The position numbers were made by a program, and so were the translations under genes. A DNA stretch of 64,000 nucleotides from Helicobacter brantae (lineage in GTDB: Bacteria; Campylobacterota; Campylobacteria; Campylobacterales; Helicobacteraceae), in NCBI RefSeq assembly GCF_003364205.1, contig NZ_NXLV01000001.1, positions 62,001 through 126,000 of the forward strand, in the 5' to 3' direction. The notes beneath the pieces are model-generated. The model was not told the origin of the DNA. It saw only the letters and a program-made list of their open reading frames with translations, and did no database searches. Below are positions 55,961 to 64,000 of this stretch, in pieces (within the stretch, counting starts at the first letter, position 1; each line of letters starts with the position of its first letter).

Positions 55961-57377
55961 AAATGTGATTTTGTTCTTCGCTCTCTTTTTTGTGCTTTTT
56001 GCTTTTAATATTGTCTTTCCTCCTCAAAGCGATGATGTGATTCATCAAATTACTGCAAATTCCAATCAGGGATTCTTTTATTCCTATTTTGCTTGGAATG
56101 GAAGAATTGGAGAGATTTTTTATACAGGCTGTCTTGCTTCAATTAATCACACCATTTGGTTTGATATTATAAATTCTCTAGTTGGAAGTATTTTTATTTT
56201 TGCTTTCTTCTTTGTAGTTTTCGCAAGACTACCTAAAAACAGGCTTGATTTCCTTACTTTTGCTTTGATTTGTTTAATGATAGTAAATATGCATTTTGCT
56301 GATATTTTTCTTTGGGGTGCAGGAAGTTTGAATTATTTGTGGGGGATAGGGTTAATAATATTATTTTTGATCCCTTATCGATTGTTTTGGGGAGGTGTTT
56401 TGGGGGATTATGTTAGGGAAGGAAGTGTGTTTGTATATTTTTGTCTTATACCAATATCGGTCTTTGCAGGGTGGTCAAGTGAGCATATTGGAGCTACATT
56501 AAGCTTTGTTTTGATTTTTACTTATTTTTATGCTTATTATAAAAAGGTTCAGTTGCCAATGTGGTATCACATAGGTTCTATTTGCTTTTTGGGAGGATGG
56601 CTGATTTTATTTTTTTCTCCAGGTAGTGCAAAAAGAGCTGCGGCTATTGCTGCAGATAATGGTTTTGTCCCATTTAAAGTATTTTTTTCTATGAATTTTT
56701 TGGAGAAAATAATGCTTTTTAATGAAGTTATGACAAATTTTATAAAGCGTGGTTTTGCTATTTTTTATTGCTGTTTTATTGCTTTTTTTGTCTATAAAAT
56801 GAGAATCAAGATAAGTTTTTGGCGTTGTATTGCATTTGTCGGCTTCATTGTTTTGTCGCTAGTTGTAGCAAGACATGTGAGTGGTTTTATTGTTTGTGGA
56901 TTGGTTTGTTATTTGATGTGGATACTTGCAAGACATGAGAGAAAATATTTTTTATTTTTACTGCTGTTTTTGATATGGATGTTGATTGCATTGACATTGT
57001 TTCAGTTGCGTGGAGATATTGCACATAGAGCCCATTTGGGTGATGGTTTGATTTTGGCTACTTTGATTGTTTTGATGTTTAGGGATATTTATCATTTTGT
57101 GAGATATAAGAATTTTTTGGAAAAGTTTTTGGGTGGCCTTTTGGTTGTAAGTGTAGTTGCTTGTTTTTGTAATTGGGCTTATGTTGGATACAACTGGCAC
57201 AAGGTTGTCAAAATGGTTGAAGAGCAAAAAAGCAGAGGGATTAGAGAAGTTGTAGTTCCTGAGGAATTTTTTTACTCTTATTATTCAAAGGGTTGGGGTG
57301 CTCCAGATAAAGAACCCAATTGGATCAATTTGGTTTATGCTAGATATTTTGATGTTGATAAATTCATAGTTAAATGA
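55950..57377 (+). CDS. Large polytopic membrane protein (DUF6056-like, probable gtr-type transferase)
   Basis: 475 aa with roughly eleven hydrophobic segments. An early extracytoplasmic stretch with QSDDVIHQI and a short soluble C-terminal region (about 430-475) fit a C-type membrane glycosyltransferase taking sugar from a lipid carrier; the position of DD near the first loop is where such enzymes have a catalytic acid. It sits between gtrB-like (11-nt overlap) and gtrA-like (4-nt overlap) genes, the slot of the serotype-specific transferase in gtr operons. The sequence is strikingly T-rich. Function is inferred from topology and context. Confidence 0.7.
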   Translation: MKNKNVILFFALFFVLFAFNIVFPPQSDDVIHQITANSNQGFFYSYFAWNGRIGEIFYTGCLASINHTIWFDIINSLVGSIFIFAFFFVVFARLPKNRLDFLTFALICLMIVNMHFADIFLWGAGSLNYLWGIGLIILFLIPYRLFWGGVLGDYVREGSVFVYFCLIPISVFAGWSSEHIGATLSFVLIFTYFYAYYKKVQLPMWYHIGSICFLGGWLILFFSPGSAKRAAAIAADNGFVPFKVFFSMNFLEKIMLFNEVMTNFIKRGFAIFYCCFIAFFVYKMRIKISFWRCIAFVGFIVLSLVVARHVSGFIVCGLVCYLMWILARHERKYFLFLLLFLIWMLIALTLFQLRGDIAHRAHLGDGLILATLIVLMFRDIYHFVRYKNFLEKFLGGLLVVSVVACFCNWAYVGYNWHKVVKMVEEQKSRGIREVVVPEEFFYSYYSKGWGAPDKEPNWINLVYARYFDVDKFIVK

Positions 57378-57745
57378 AATCTCTGCTTCTCTATTGTCTT
57401 GTGGGGGTGATGAATACTTGCATTGGGTTTGGCATTATTTTTGCCTTGACATTTTTGGGAATTTTACCTGAGCTATCAAATTTTTTGGGATATTTTTTTG
57501 GGATTATTTTTTCTTTTTTTCTTAACAATGCCATTACTTTCTCTCAAAACAAGATAGATAAAAAACAGGGGTTGATAAGATTTATTTTGTCTATGAGTAT
57601 TGCGTATTTGATAAATCTTGCAGTATTGTTTCTAAGCTATCGTGTTTTGGAGATTGATGTGTATTTCTCACAAATTCTTGCAGGGGCAAGCTACACGCTT
57701 TGTGGTTTTTTGATGAGTAGATTTTTTGTGTGGGCTAGGAGGTAG
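57374..57745 (+). CDS. GtrA family flippase-like protein
   Basis: 123 aa with four membrane helices. The first starts LLLYCLVGVMNTCIGFGI, the GtrA signature; the second and third are linked by the family NNAITFSQN block (helix end SFFLNNAITFSQNK), and the last ends in a basic RFFVWARR. GtrA proteins are thought to flip undecaprenyl-phosphate-linked sugar to the periplasm. It overlaps the previous gene by 4 nt and ends 2 nt before a decayed convergent gene fragment. Confidence 0.88.
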   Translation: MKSLLLYCLVGVMNTCIGFGIIFALTFLGILPELSNFLGYFFGIIFSFFLNNAITFSQNKIDKKQGLIRFILSMSIAYLINLAVLFLSYRVLEIDVYFSQILAGASYTLCGFLMSRFFVWARR

Positions 57746-57747
57746 TT

Positions 57748-57984
57748 TTACCCCCTTATCCTATGACTCACAAATTTTGAATAGTTATCAATGATCCCTC
57801 CACCTTTGCGAAATCCTAGCCCACAGCCCTCATAAGCAAAAAACACATTGGGCTGATAGAAGTTGCCATTACAAGAGTTGAGGGGGTAGTATTCTTGATA
57901 AAGCTCTTTGTGGTTACCATAGATTCCCTCTTTTCCCTCTAGTAGCTCAAGAGTAGGGGAGAGGATTTCTACATTTGCCCCCTC
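57748..57984 (-). pseudogene. 3' fragment of a glutathionylspermidine-synthase-like gene (duplicate)
   Basis: The last 79 codons or so of the 59168-60343 gene, from the REGANVEIL part to the stop, with only the 5' edge lost. Between 57752 and 57985 I count about eight mismatches to 59172-59405 and no indel; most are silent. A stop codon (TAA, 57985-57987) lies directly in frame upstream, so it cannot be expressed as a longer protein. It must be a duplicate left after a rearrangement. Confidence 0.9.
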
Positions 57985-58092
57985 TTATCCTAAAGTCTTT
58001 TCTAACTTTTTATCCAAAAAGATAGTATGGAAGAGTTCAATTTTTCTATGCTTTGCTATTTTATAAAGATGTTTGAGATGATTTGTTTCCAT
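57985..58092 (-). other. 35-codon ORF remnant next to the pseudogene
   Basis: An ATG-started frame (METNHLKHLYKIAKHRKIEL, then ending KTLG) in the same frame as the pseudogene and ending at its upstream stop. It has no ribosome site. It may be the remains of the gene body from which the fragment came, too diverged to align, or a chance ORF. I do not recognise it. Confidence 0.3.
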
Positions 58093-58165
58093 TCAATTTC
58101 TAAGAATAATACCCATTTTTGTTGTTATTTTTCATAGTATTAAATATTTATTTTACTTTTTATAT

Positions 58166-58218
58166 ATAAATAAAGAAAATCAATCCCTTTATTTAAATTA
58201 AGAATAAATAAAGAAAAT
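58166..58218 (+). repeat. Two direct repeats of ATAAATAAAGAAAAT upstream of the GT2 gene
   Basis: Identical 15-mers at 58166-58180 and 58204-58218, 38 bp apart, end about 30 nt before the GT2 start. The block 58093-58249 is very AT-rich and holds the gene's promoter. The spacing is not a multiple of the helical turn, so paired sites are uncertain. GGAG lies 8 nt before the ATG. Confidence 0.45.
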
Positions 58219-58249
58219 TGATTATTCAATAAATGAATGGAGTTATATT

Positions 58250-59164
58250 ATGAGTAAGAAACCATTGGTTAGCGTAATTATCCCCATCTACAATGTCGCA
58301 CCTTATTTGAGAGAGTGCTTGGATTCTGTGCTTAATCAGACTTACGAAAATCTTCAGATCATCTTGATTAATGATGGAAGTACAGATGAGAGTGGAAGCA
58401 TTGCAAGAGAGTATCTGAATGATGTGAGAGTGGAGCTCTTTTTTGTCAAAAATGGAGGTTTGTCAAGAGCTAGAAATCTAGGAATGTCTGAAGCTAGAGG
58501 GACATATATCTATTTTATTGATAGTGATGATTATATTGAGTGCAATTATATAGAAGAGATGGTAAGAGTGGCACAAGAGTGTGAGGTTGATTTTGTTTGT
58601 AATGAGCAGGTTATACATTTTGGAAGTTATTTAAAAGGATTGAAAGCAAAAGAAGATCCCAAGATTTTAATCCCAGATTCCAAAAATATTGCTATTGGTG
58701 GATCTGTGTGGAGATGTCTTTTTTCTAGAGAGCTGATAGAGAGGGTTGGAGTGAGATTTTTAGAGGGAAAAATCCATGAAGATGAAGGATTTTTATATAT
58801 GCTTTTACCCTTTTGTGAAAGGTTTGCAATGTATTGTGGGAGTGCATACTTTTATCGCCAAAGAGAGGGCAGCATCATGGCAGGACACAAGAAGTTTAGA
58901 AGCTATGATTTGCTTGATGTTTTTGAATCCATCTATCTGTTTTATCAGCAAAAGGGTTTATTGCACCTTTTTGAGCCTCCTTATTTTTTTCTTGGTGAAT
59001 GTGCTATTGGTTATGTCAATGAAGAAGAGTATATTCAAAGAGCTCAAGTATTGATTGAGAGATTGGGGATCAAGCAAGGGAGTGTTTCATTGACAAAAAG
59101 AGTGCTTAATCAGTTTAAATTTTTATTAAAGCCTCTGCTAATCCGCACCTTATGGAGGGCATAG
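58250..59164 (+). CDS. Glycosyltransferase family 2 (GT-A)
   Basis: 304 aa. The GT2 N-terminal fold is clear: VSVIIPIYNVAPYLRECLDSV (8-28), INDGSTDESG, GGLSRARNLGM and the D-x-D motif in FIDSDDYIE (about 91-99). A C-terminal region (about 180-304) includes HEDEGF, the acidic E-D often acting as catalytic base. No membrane segment. It likely adds a sugar to a lipopolysaccharide or capsule-type chain on the cytoplasmic side; the donor is unknown. It is transcribed alone, between the two repeat copies, and converges with the next gene. Confidence 0.88.
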   Translation: MSKKPLVSVIIPIYNVAPYLRECLDSVLNQTYENLQIILINDGSTDESGSIAREYLNDVRVELFFVKNGGLSRARNLGMSEARGTYIYFIDSDDYIECNYIEEMVRVAQECEVDFVCNEQVIHFGSYLKGLKAKEDPKILIPDSKNIAIGGSVWRCLFSRELIERVGVRFLEGKIHEDEGFLYMLLPFCERFAMYCGSAYFYRQREGSIMAGHKKFRSYDLLDVFESIYLFYQQKGLLHLFEPPYFFLGECAIGYVNEEEYIQRAQVLIERLGIKQGSVSLTKRVLNQFKFLLKPLLIRTLWRA

Positions 59165-59167
59165 GAA

Positions 59168-60343
59168 TTATCCCCTTATCCTATGACTTACAAATTTTGA
59201 ATAGTTATCAATGATCCCTCCACCTTTGCGAAATCCTAGCCCACAACTCTCATAGGCAAAAAACACATTGGGTTGATAAAAGTTGCCATTACAAGAGTTG
59301 AGGGGGTAGTATTCTTGATAAAGCTCTTTGTGGTTGCCATAGATTCCTTCTTTTCCCTCTAGTAGCTCAAGAGTAGGGGAGAGGATTTCTACATTTGCCC
59401 CCTCTCGTCCAAATGCCCTTTTTCTCACTTGCTTTTTGCCTGTGAGTGGCTCAAAGGAGCTTTCAAGCAAAAGAGGATGATTGGGGAAGAGATCCCAAAG
59501 GATTTTTAGCATTCTCTTGCTTTGGAAGAGTAGAGTATAGGCAGGATTGAGGAAGATTGTATTTTTGTTGTTCATCATCTCTTTCATCAGCTCTGCCATT
59601 TCAGGCTCTTCTATGACGATGTCCTCCCAAGGCACAAGCTTAAACCAAAATTCATAATTACTTCCATTATAAGACAACCCCTCACTTCCATTTAGAATCG
59701 CCTCATCAACATAGCAAAATTCTGTGCCAAACCCATAAGAGCTTGCAATATCTTGGAGAAATCGCACTGTTCTCTCTTCCTCATTGCTCCCCCTAATGCT
59801 GGAGAATAAAATCTTCCACCCCTCATATATTTCTGAAAACCTAGAGATATCTTCCCCTAGGGTAATCATTCTTTGAAAATTCTCCCCAATAGCTTCAAAA
59901 ATATTATTGAATTGGAGATTTTCATCCATTCCATTGGCTTTGAGAACTGCCCATTGGATAATCGCACTCTCATAGAGCATTGTGGGGGTATCGGCGTTGA
60001 ATTCAAGGAGTTTGATAGGAGTGCCATCAAGCCCACCTGCAAAGTCAAATCTCCCATAGATATGCCAATGCACCTCTTGTTCAAAGCTTTGCTTGATTGG
60101 CTCAATTAAGCTTGGAGGGATATCAAGCTCAAAAAATAGATTATTTTCTATCACATACTCCCCAGCCTCCACATACATATCATAAAGCTCATTTCCTGCC
60201 TCATAGAATGCATCGGCTTCTTCTTGAGTGATTTCTATAATCTCATTGCTGATGTATGAGCTTTCATCAGGATCTGTGTGCCAAGAGCAACCAAGATTTT
60301 CTAATGTGATGCTATCTAGTGCTTTACCTTCAATGATATGCAT
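59168..60343 (-). CDS. Glutathionylspermidine synthase family protein (YgiC/HP0233-like)
   Basis: 391 aa, full-length for the ATP-grasp synthetase group. Landmarks: GCSWHTDPDESSYI near the N terminus, WHIYGRFDFAGGLDGTP (about 92-108), LLEFNADTPTMLYE and the C-terminal GIIDNYSKFVSHRI. These match the preATP-grasp/ATP-grasp family named after Gss; the amide-bond substrate in YgiC-type members is not established. The 3' 234 bp are duplicated at 57752-57985. It begins 2 nt after the lipoprotein gene stop, the order of H. pylori HP0232-HP0233. Confidence 0.85.
   Translation of the reverse strand: MHIIEGKALDSITLENLGCSWHTDPDESSYISNEIIEITQEEADAFYEAGNELYDMYVEAGEYVIENNLFFELDIPPSLIEPIKQSFEQEVHWHIYGRFDFAGGLDGTPIKLLEFNADTPTMLYESAIIQWAVLKANGMDENLQFNNIFEAIGENFQRMITLGEDISRFSEIYEGWKILFSSIRGSNEEERTVRFLQDIASSYGFGTEFCYVDEAILNGSEGLSYNGSNYEFWFKLVPWEDIVIEEPEMAELMKEMMNNKNTIFLNPAYTLLFQSKRMLKILWDLFPNHPLLLESSFEPLTGKKQVRKRAFGREGANVEILSPTLELLEGKEGIYGNHKELYQEYYPLNSCNGNFYQPNVFFAYESCGLGFRKGGGIIDNYSKFVSHRIRG
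59172..59405 (-). repeat. Second copy of a 234-bp direct repeat (first copy 57752-57985)
   Basis: The two copies are collinear at a constant offset of 1,420 bp and flank the GT2 gene. In both, the left edge lies just past the stop codon of a convergent gene (57745 and 59164). Homologous recombination between them would remove the GT2 gene and regenerate one intact copy. Confidence 0.9.
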
Positions 60344-60345
60344 TT

Positions 60346-60954
60346 TTATCCTCCATAAGTGCTAGTGCGTGTGTTTGAGTTGCTTCCAAAGAAGCCACTT
60401 TTTCCACTGCTAGAGGTTGTGGCTCTTGAAGTGGAAGAGGGGTTGGAGAAGCTGTTTTTGCTTCGCTCATAGGCTTGAGGGGATTTGTAATTTCGCATTT
60501 GGTTTTGCTGATAGGTGGGGTTGTTGAAGAGTTTGTTGCCAATATAACTCCCCAGAATCGCCCCTGCTGCACTTGCTAGGAGTGCTCCACCAAGTCCTAG
60601 TCCTCCACCTGTGGGGTTTGTAAGTTCACTTGTGCCATTGTTGATCTTTTTCTCCTCTTCTTTGATGAGCTTATCAACTTCTTCTTGGGAGAGAATACGC
60701 TCATTGCCGTTTTTGTCTTTGACAATGATTCGAGTTTGGTCGCTTGGATATTCCTCAAGCACTTTGTAGCTCCCATCACTTTGCTCTTCTAGGATAACAA
60801 ATGCCCCCTTTTTCTTGCTATCTTGCAAGACTTGAGAGACATTATTCTCAGAGCTTGACTTTTGGATATCACAACCATTGAGGGCTAGGATAGCTAGTGT
60901 GCTAAGCCCTCCAATCATTGCGTAATTAGAGATTTTTTTGAAGTGTTTGTTCAT
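60346..60954 (-). CDS. UPF0323 family lipoprotein (HP0232-like)
   Basis: 202 aa from ATG 60954. A signal peptide ends in a lipobox (LALNGC, Cys28), so it is a lipoprotein. A soluble domain (about 45-115) precedes a glycine zipper ([18 protein letters not shown]) that could enter a membrane, and a Ser/Thr/Asn-rich tail. I start at 60954, with AAGGA 7 nt upstream; the ORF from 60990 adds residues that block the signal. Function unknown. It is the fourth gene of the acyltransferase operon or begins a sub-operon with the Gss-like gene. Confidence 0.85.
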   Translation of the reverse strand: MNKHFKKISNYAMIGGLSTLAILALNGCDIQKSSSENNVSQVLQDSKKKGAFVILEEQSDGSYKVLEEYPSDQTRIIVKDKNGNERILSQEEVDKLIKEEEKKINNGTSELTNPTGGGLGLGGALLASAAGAILGSYIGNKLFNNPTYQQNQMRNYKSPQAYERSKNSFSNPSSTSRATTSSSGKSGFFGSNSNTRTSTYGG

Positions 60955-61001
60955 ATTTAATCCTTTGGAGTGAAAGCCAAATTCTAGCAAAAAGTGAAAA
61001 A

Positions 61002-62054
61002 CTAATGAGATAAAACCCCACTTTCAATGATTTGTTTCCTCAATGGCTCAATATCATAAGCTTCTACCTTTTTTTTCATTTCTTCAAAGTAGCTATCTAC
61101 ATTTTCAAGAGTGATTCTGTGAGTGTCATTTTTTATGGCATCAAGCATAAAGGAATTAATTTTTTCATCGTAATGGACTAAATCCACATATCTTGAAATA
61201 TCATCAGGGATATTTGTATTGTCAAATCCATAAATTTTGATATTTTTTAGATGATATGACAATATCTTTTTGACAATCGGATAGAAATTTTGATCGTATT
61301 CAAGCTTATTGCTAAGTCTTGAAATTGGAGGAATGACTAAATAAAAGTTTGTATTTTGATATTTTTGAAGGGTGTCAATCAAATACTCTGAAAGTTTTTG
61401 ATTGTTTGTTTTAAGGGTTGTATTTTGAAAAGACACTATTTTCTTTAAAATTGTATTGATTTCTGGATGATTAGAATTCTTTATCCAAGATTGTATCCCA
61501 CCTAGACGACTTGTAAAAGCTATAGAATCAAAAATACTTGCAGGACGATCAAGTTTGTGTTTTCCTCTAATGCATGATTTTTGAATAAACAAACAGAAGA
61601 AAAATTTTTCATTTAAATATGTTTTAAAATCATTAAAGGGATTACCATCATAAAGATATAAAAATTTGTTCTCTCTCTTATTGTCGGATATCCATCCCGG
61701 CTCAATAGAAAAAATAACATCTTTTATGTCTTTTCTACTCATTGCGTAGTTTAGAATATCCAATCTTTCATTAATTACTCCTCCACTTATGGAGAGATTA
61801 ACCCAATGGTTTCCTAGTTTTTGACTTGCTTCATTTGAAGAAGTATTAACCATCAAAGAGCTTCCAAGTATGATAGAGTCAAAATCATAATTGTTAATAA
61901 TTCCCGCATTTTGATAATGCATATTCGAATCAAAAATGTCGTTTCTAAAATAGGGTTTATGATAAAACTGATAGGGGTCAAAAATATATAGAGCCAAAAA
62001 AAGCATGGATAAAGGAATGAGTCCAGAAAATAGTTGCCACAATAAATTTTTCAT
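61002..62054 (-). CDS. SGNH/AlgX-type membrane-anchored partner of the MBOAT
   Basis: 350 aa with an N-terminal membrane anchor ([18 protein letters not shown]) and a periplasmic domain. SIILGSSLM (about 64) is the first SGNH block with its Ser; [12 protein letters not shown] (D-x-x-H) is the last. Such proteins complete O-acylation by moving the acyl group exported by an MBOAT partner onto polysaccharide (AlgJ/AlgX, PatB). It follows the MBOAT by 10 nt. It also belongs by plan to the DltD/AlgX group. The acceptor (O antigen, capsule or peptidoglycan) is unknown. Confidence 0.75.
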   Translation of the reverse strand: MKNLLWQLFSGLIPLSMLFLALYIFDPYQFYHKPYFRNDIFDSNMHYQNAGIINNYDFDSIILGSSLMVNTSSNEASQKLGNHWVNLSISGGVINERLDILNYAMSRKDIKDVIFSIEPGWISDNKRENKFLYLYDGNPFNDFKTYLNEKFFFCLFIQKSCIRGKHKLDRPASIFDSIAFTSRLGGIQSWIKNSNHPEINTILKKIVSFQNTTLKTNNQKLSEYLIDTLQKYQNTNFYLVIPPISRLSNKLEYDQNFYPIVKKILSYHLKNIKIYGFDNTNIPDDISRYVDLVHYDEKINSFMLDAIKNDTHRITLENVDSYFEEMKKKVEAYDIEPLRKQIIESGVLSH

Positions 62055-62064
62055 CAGAAGTGTC

Positions 62065-63600
62065 CTAGAAATTAAAATATAAAAATTCTTGAAGAGGAGA
62101 GAAATGAATGCGTATCAACGCATACCAAAATACAAAACTTATGATAACCCTCAGATTGTTTGATGGGGAAATAGACAGCTCCCTACTATTTTTACAAAAG
62201 AGAATTATTGGAATAGCAAAAGCAAAATAGACAAGCATTGCAATAGTGTCCGTAAAAATCCCACTGACATTAAAAAATGGATTGGGATAGAAAGTGAAAA
62301 GGTTATCAAACCCTATTTTTTTACACCACTCCAAAAGAGCGATGGGGAGAGCAATTCCATTCATCCCCACCATACTCTTTAGCATACTCATAGCCCCACT
62401 CACACTCTCACTTCTAAAAAACACCCAAGAGAGATTGATGAAGTTAAAAGCAAGAATCCAACACATTGCAGTATAGAGTTTGCTTCTAATCTCCTCTATC
62501 CCAAACACACTCTTTAAAATATTGCGATACACTCTTTGAACTACCATTGCACTTGCGTGTAATACTCCCCAAATAATAAACCCCCATCCAGCTCCATGCC
62601 ATATTCCACTCAAAGTAAAGACAATAAAGACATTGACTAGCTCTCTACTAAATCCTCTCTTATTTCCTCCTAGAGGGATATAGAGATATTCAGTAAGAAA
62701 TCTCCCCAAAGTCATATGCCATCTCTTCCAAAACTCTTTGATATTACTTGCTTTATAAGGAGAGTTGAAATTGATTGGCAAAGTGATTCCAAAAAATAGA
62801 GCAATCCCTATTGCCATATCACAATACCCACTAAAATCAAAGTAGAGTTGAAAGGTATAAGAGAGAGAAGTAAGCCAAGATTCTAAGAAGTTTAAAGTCC
62901 CTCCACTCTCCACTGCATTAAATCCATTATTGGCATAGATTGCAAAGTTATCAGCTACAACAACTTTTTTAAATAATCCAATAGAAAAGATAAACAACCC
63001 TCTAGCAAATCTCTCCCAATCCACTAGCTCCTTTCCTTTGCTTAGAAGTGAAGCAAACTGAGGCATCATCTCTTTGTGATGGACAATAGGTCCAGCAATG
63101 AGTTGAGGAAAGAAAGTGATAAAAAGGGAATAATCAATAAAATCAATCCTTTTTATCTCTTCACTTCTATAAGTATCTACCAAAAATGCAATCTGCTGAA
63201 AGGTTACAAACGAGAGTGCAAGAGGAAGAAGAATGTGAGGAAGAGGAAGTGAGAGAGAAAAGAGAGAATTGAGATTAGTTAGAAGAAAATCAGTGTATTT
63301 AAACCCTCCAAGCAATAAGAGATTGAAGATTATGCCAACAATTAGCCAAAGCTTTCTATATCCCCCCCCCCCTAGAGCAGTAGGAGTAGAAGCAATCTTT
63401 GTAGCTAAGAGATAATTAGCAATAATAGAGAGAAGCAAAATAGGAAGATAAGAGAGTTTCCAAAATCCATAGAAAAACAAACTCCCACACACTAAAAACA
63501 CTTTAGAGGCTCTAAAGTATCCCAATCTCTTCAAAACATAAAAGCCTATAAGCATTATAGGGAGAAAGGCAAAGATGAAGATGTAGGAGTTGAAGAGCAT
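62065..63600 (-). CDS. Phase-variable MBOAT family O-acyltransferase (AlgI/PatA-like), ON
   Basis: A 511-aa membrane enzyme with about ten helices. It has the MBOAT landmarks: FITFFPQLIAGPIVHHKEM, FDFSGYCDMAIGIALFFG, EFWKRWHMTLGRFL and the catalytic His in SGIWHGAGWGFIIWG. It would pass acyl groups (normally acetyl) across the inner membrane to its SGNH partner. Codons 80-83 (GGGG in ALGGGGYRK) are encoded by a G11 tract, in frame here. The ribosome site AAGGA is 6 nt before ATG. It lies 13 nt after a nucleotide-sugar dehydrogenase, implying a surface-polysaccharide acceptor. Confidence 0.9.
   Translation of the reverse strand: MLFNSYIFIFAFLPIMLIGFYVLKRLGYFRASKVFLVCGSLFFYGFWKLSYLPILLLSIIANYLLATKIASTPTALGGGGYRKLWLIVGIIFNLLLLGGFKYTDFLLTNLNSLFSLSLPLPHILLPLALSFVTFQQIAFLVDTYRSEEIKRIDFIDYSLFITFFPQLIAGPIVHHKEMMPQFASLLSKGKELVDWERFARGLFIFSIGLFKKVVVADNFAIYANNGFNAVESGGTLNFLESWLTSLSYTFQLYFDFSGYCDMAIGIALFFGITLPINFNSPYKASNIKEFWKRWHMTLGRFLTEYLYIPLGGNKRGFSRELVNVFIVFTLSGIWHGAGWGFIIWGVLHASAMVVQRVYRNILKSVFGIEEIRSKLYTAMCWILAFNFINLSWVFFRSESVSGAMSMLKSMVGMNGIALPIALLEWCKKIGFDNLFTFYPNPFFNVSGIFTDTIAMLVYFAFAIPIILFCKNSRELSISPSNNLRVIISFVFWYALIRIHFSPLQEFLYFNF
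63362..63372 (-). repeat. C11 tract (G11 on the coding strand) in the MBOAT gene
   Basis: CTA-G11-ATATAG on the coding strand reads L-G-G-G-G-Y. Eleven is an in-frame length; 10 or 12 would frameshift after residue 83 and abolish nearly all membrane helices. Confidence 0.92.
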
Positions 63601-63613
63601 TGGGAATCCTTAT

Positions 63614-64000
63614 TTATAGTTTTGCATCGGAGGATTTTAGCACACCTTTAAGATCATAGATGACACTTTGAGAGTGGGTGTGCTGAGTTAAGTTAATGCC
63701 TTCAAACTCTTGATGAGCTACGCACAAAAGCACTCCCTCAAATCTCTCAGAGATATTGCAGAGAGAGGAGTAGAGTGGGGAGGAAGTGAGTTTGGCGACT
63801 TCCTCAGGGAGAGCTAGAGGATCAAGCAATGTGATTTCACACCCGTATTCTTGCAACTCCTTCACTACCTCAAAGACTTTGGAGTTGCGAGTGTCGTTGC
63901 AGTTTTCTTTGAAAGTTACTCCAAGGACAAGAATCTTTGCCCCTAAAATCTTAATGTCTTTGGCGATGAGGAGTTTGATGAGCTTTTGGGCGACAAAGTT
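63614..64000 (-). CDS. Nucleotide-sugar dehydrogenase, C-terminal part (5' end beyond window)
   Basis: 129 codons from the right edge. LGVTFKENCNDTRNSKVFEVV is the UDP-binding block of the UDP-glucose/GDP-mannose dehydrogenase family, and the closing pattern with EGVLLCVAHQEF and YDLKGVL is like TviB/WbpA-type UDP-N-acetylhexosamine 6-dehydrogenases. It would make a uronic-acid donor for a surface polysaccharide. First visible gene of the minus-strand glycan operon. Confidence 0.88.
   Translation of the reverse strand, partial: NFVAQKLIKLLIAKDIKILGAKILVLGVTFKENCNDTRNSKVFEVVKELQEYGCEITLLDPLALPEEVAKLTSSPLYSSLCNISERFEGVLLCVAHQEFEGINLTQHTHSQSVIYDLKGVLKSSDAKL

Overview
The window looks like chromosome of a Helicobacter species other than H. 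pylori, or a close relative in the Campylobacterota. This rests on gene order. The run rpmE-rsmI-rlmB-two small membrane/periplasmic proteins-hom-yraN is the C. jejuni Cj0155c-Cj0148c order. The runs tatB-tatC-queA-rsmG-PP0621 family, serS-TPR-uvrD-flgA-ubiX-coaD-tmk-comF and gyrA-HP0702-like-flgR match H. pylori. A cydAB oxidase, which H. pylori lacks, and long Helicobacter-type autotransporters argue against H. pylori itself. The species cannot be named from sequence alone. I see no rRNA, tRNA, CRISPR array or insertion sequence.

Layout. (1) 1-15.8 kb, minus strand: gpsA followed by a chain of overlapping autotransporter-family genes of 986, 432 and 895 aa, then a giant autotransporter that runs off the left edge with about 2,596 codons visible. 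(2) 15.9-22.5 kb, plus strand: translation genes, hom, yraN, then a MerR regulator facing a zinc alcohol dehydrogenase across a promoter with a 19-bp spacer. (3) 22.5-25.9 kb, minus strand: tatB, tatC, queA, rsmG and two small proteins. (4) 26-35.8 kb, plus strand: serS to comF as one compact operon, then a secreted esterase with its own promoter. (5) 35.9-40.1 kb, minus strand: a 1404-aa classical autotransporter preceded by a 600-bp AT-rich region with a T14 tract and a palindrome. (6) 40.7-48.9 kb, minus strand: a cytochrome bd operon (DUF4492, cydA, cydB and an unlisted 31-aa CydX-like gene) and an efflux operon (rhodanese, TolC, HlyD, two ABC-2 permeases). (7) 49-53.3 kb, plus strand: gyrA, a small exported protein and flgR. 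(8) 53.3-64 kb: a surface-glycan region on both strands.

The most interesting part is region 8. A PglK-like ABC flippase leads into a gtr-like cassette: a GtrB-type glycosyltransferase, a large polytopic protein and a GtrA-type flippase. The GtrB-type gene contains a G10 tract and is out of frame here (phase OFF). Eight kb away an MBOAT O-acyltransferase, next to an SGNH-type partner and a nucleotide-sugar dehydrogenase, contains a G11 tract and is in frame (phase ON). The window therefore seems to hold two independent phase-variable switches for decorating a surface glycan by glycosylation and by acylation. Between them a 234-bp direct repeat, made of an intact gene's 3' end and a decayed copy, flanks another glycosyltransferase gene and could mediate its loss.

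A second theme is the autotransporter operon. Three of its beta-barrels do not end at the last membrane strand but continue into Pro/Tyr/Arg-rich tails of 124-140 residues. One of these proteins has no passenger at all.
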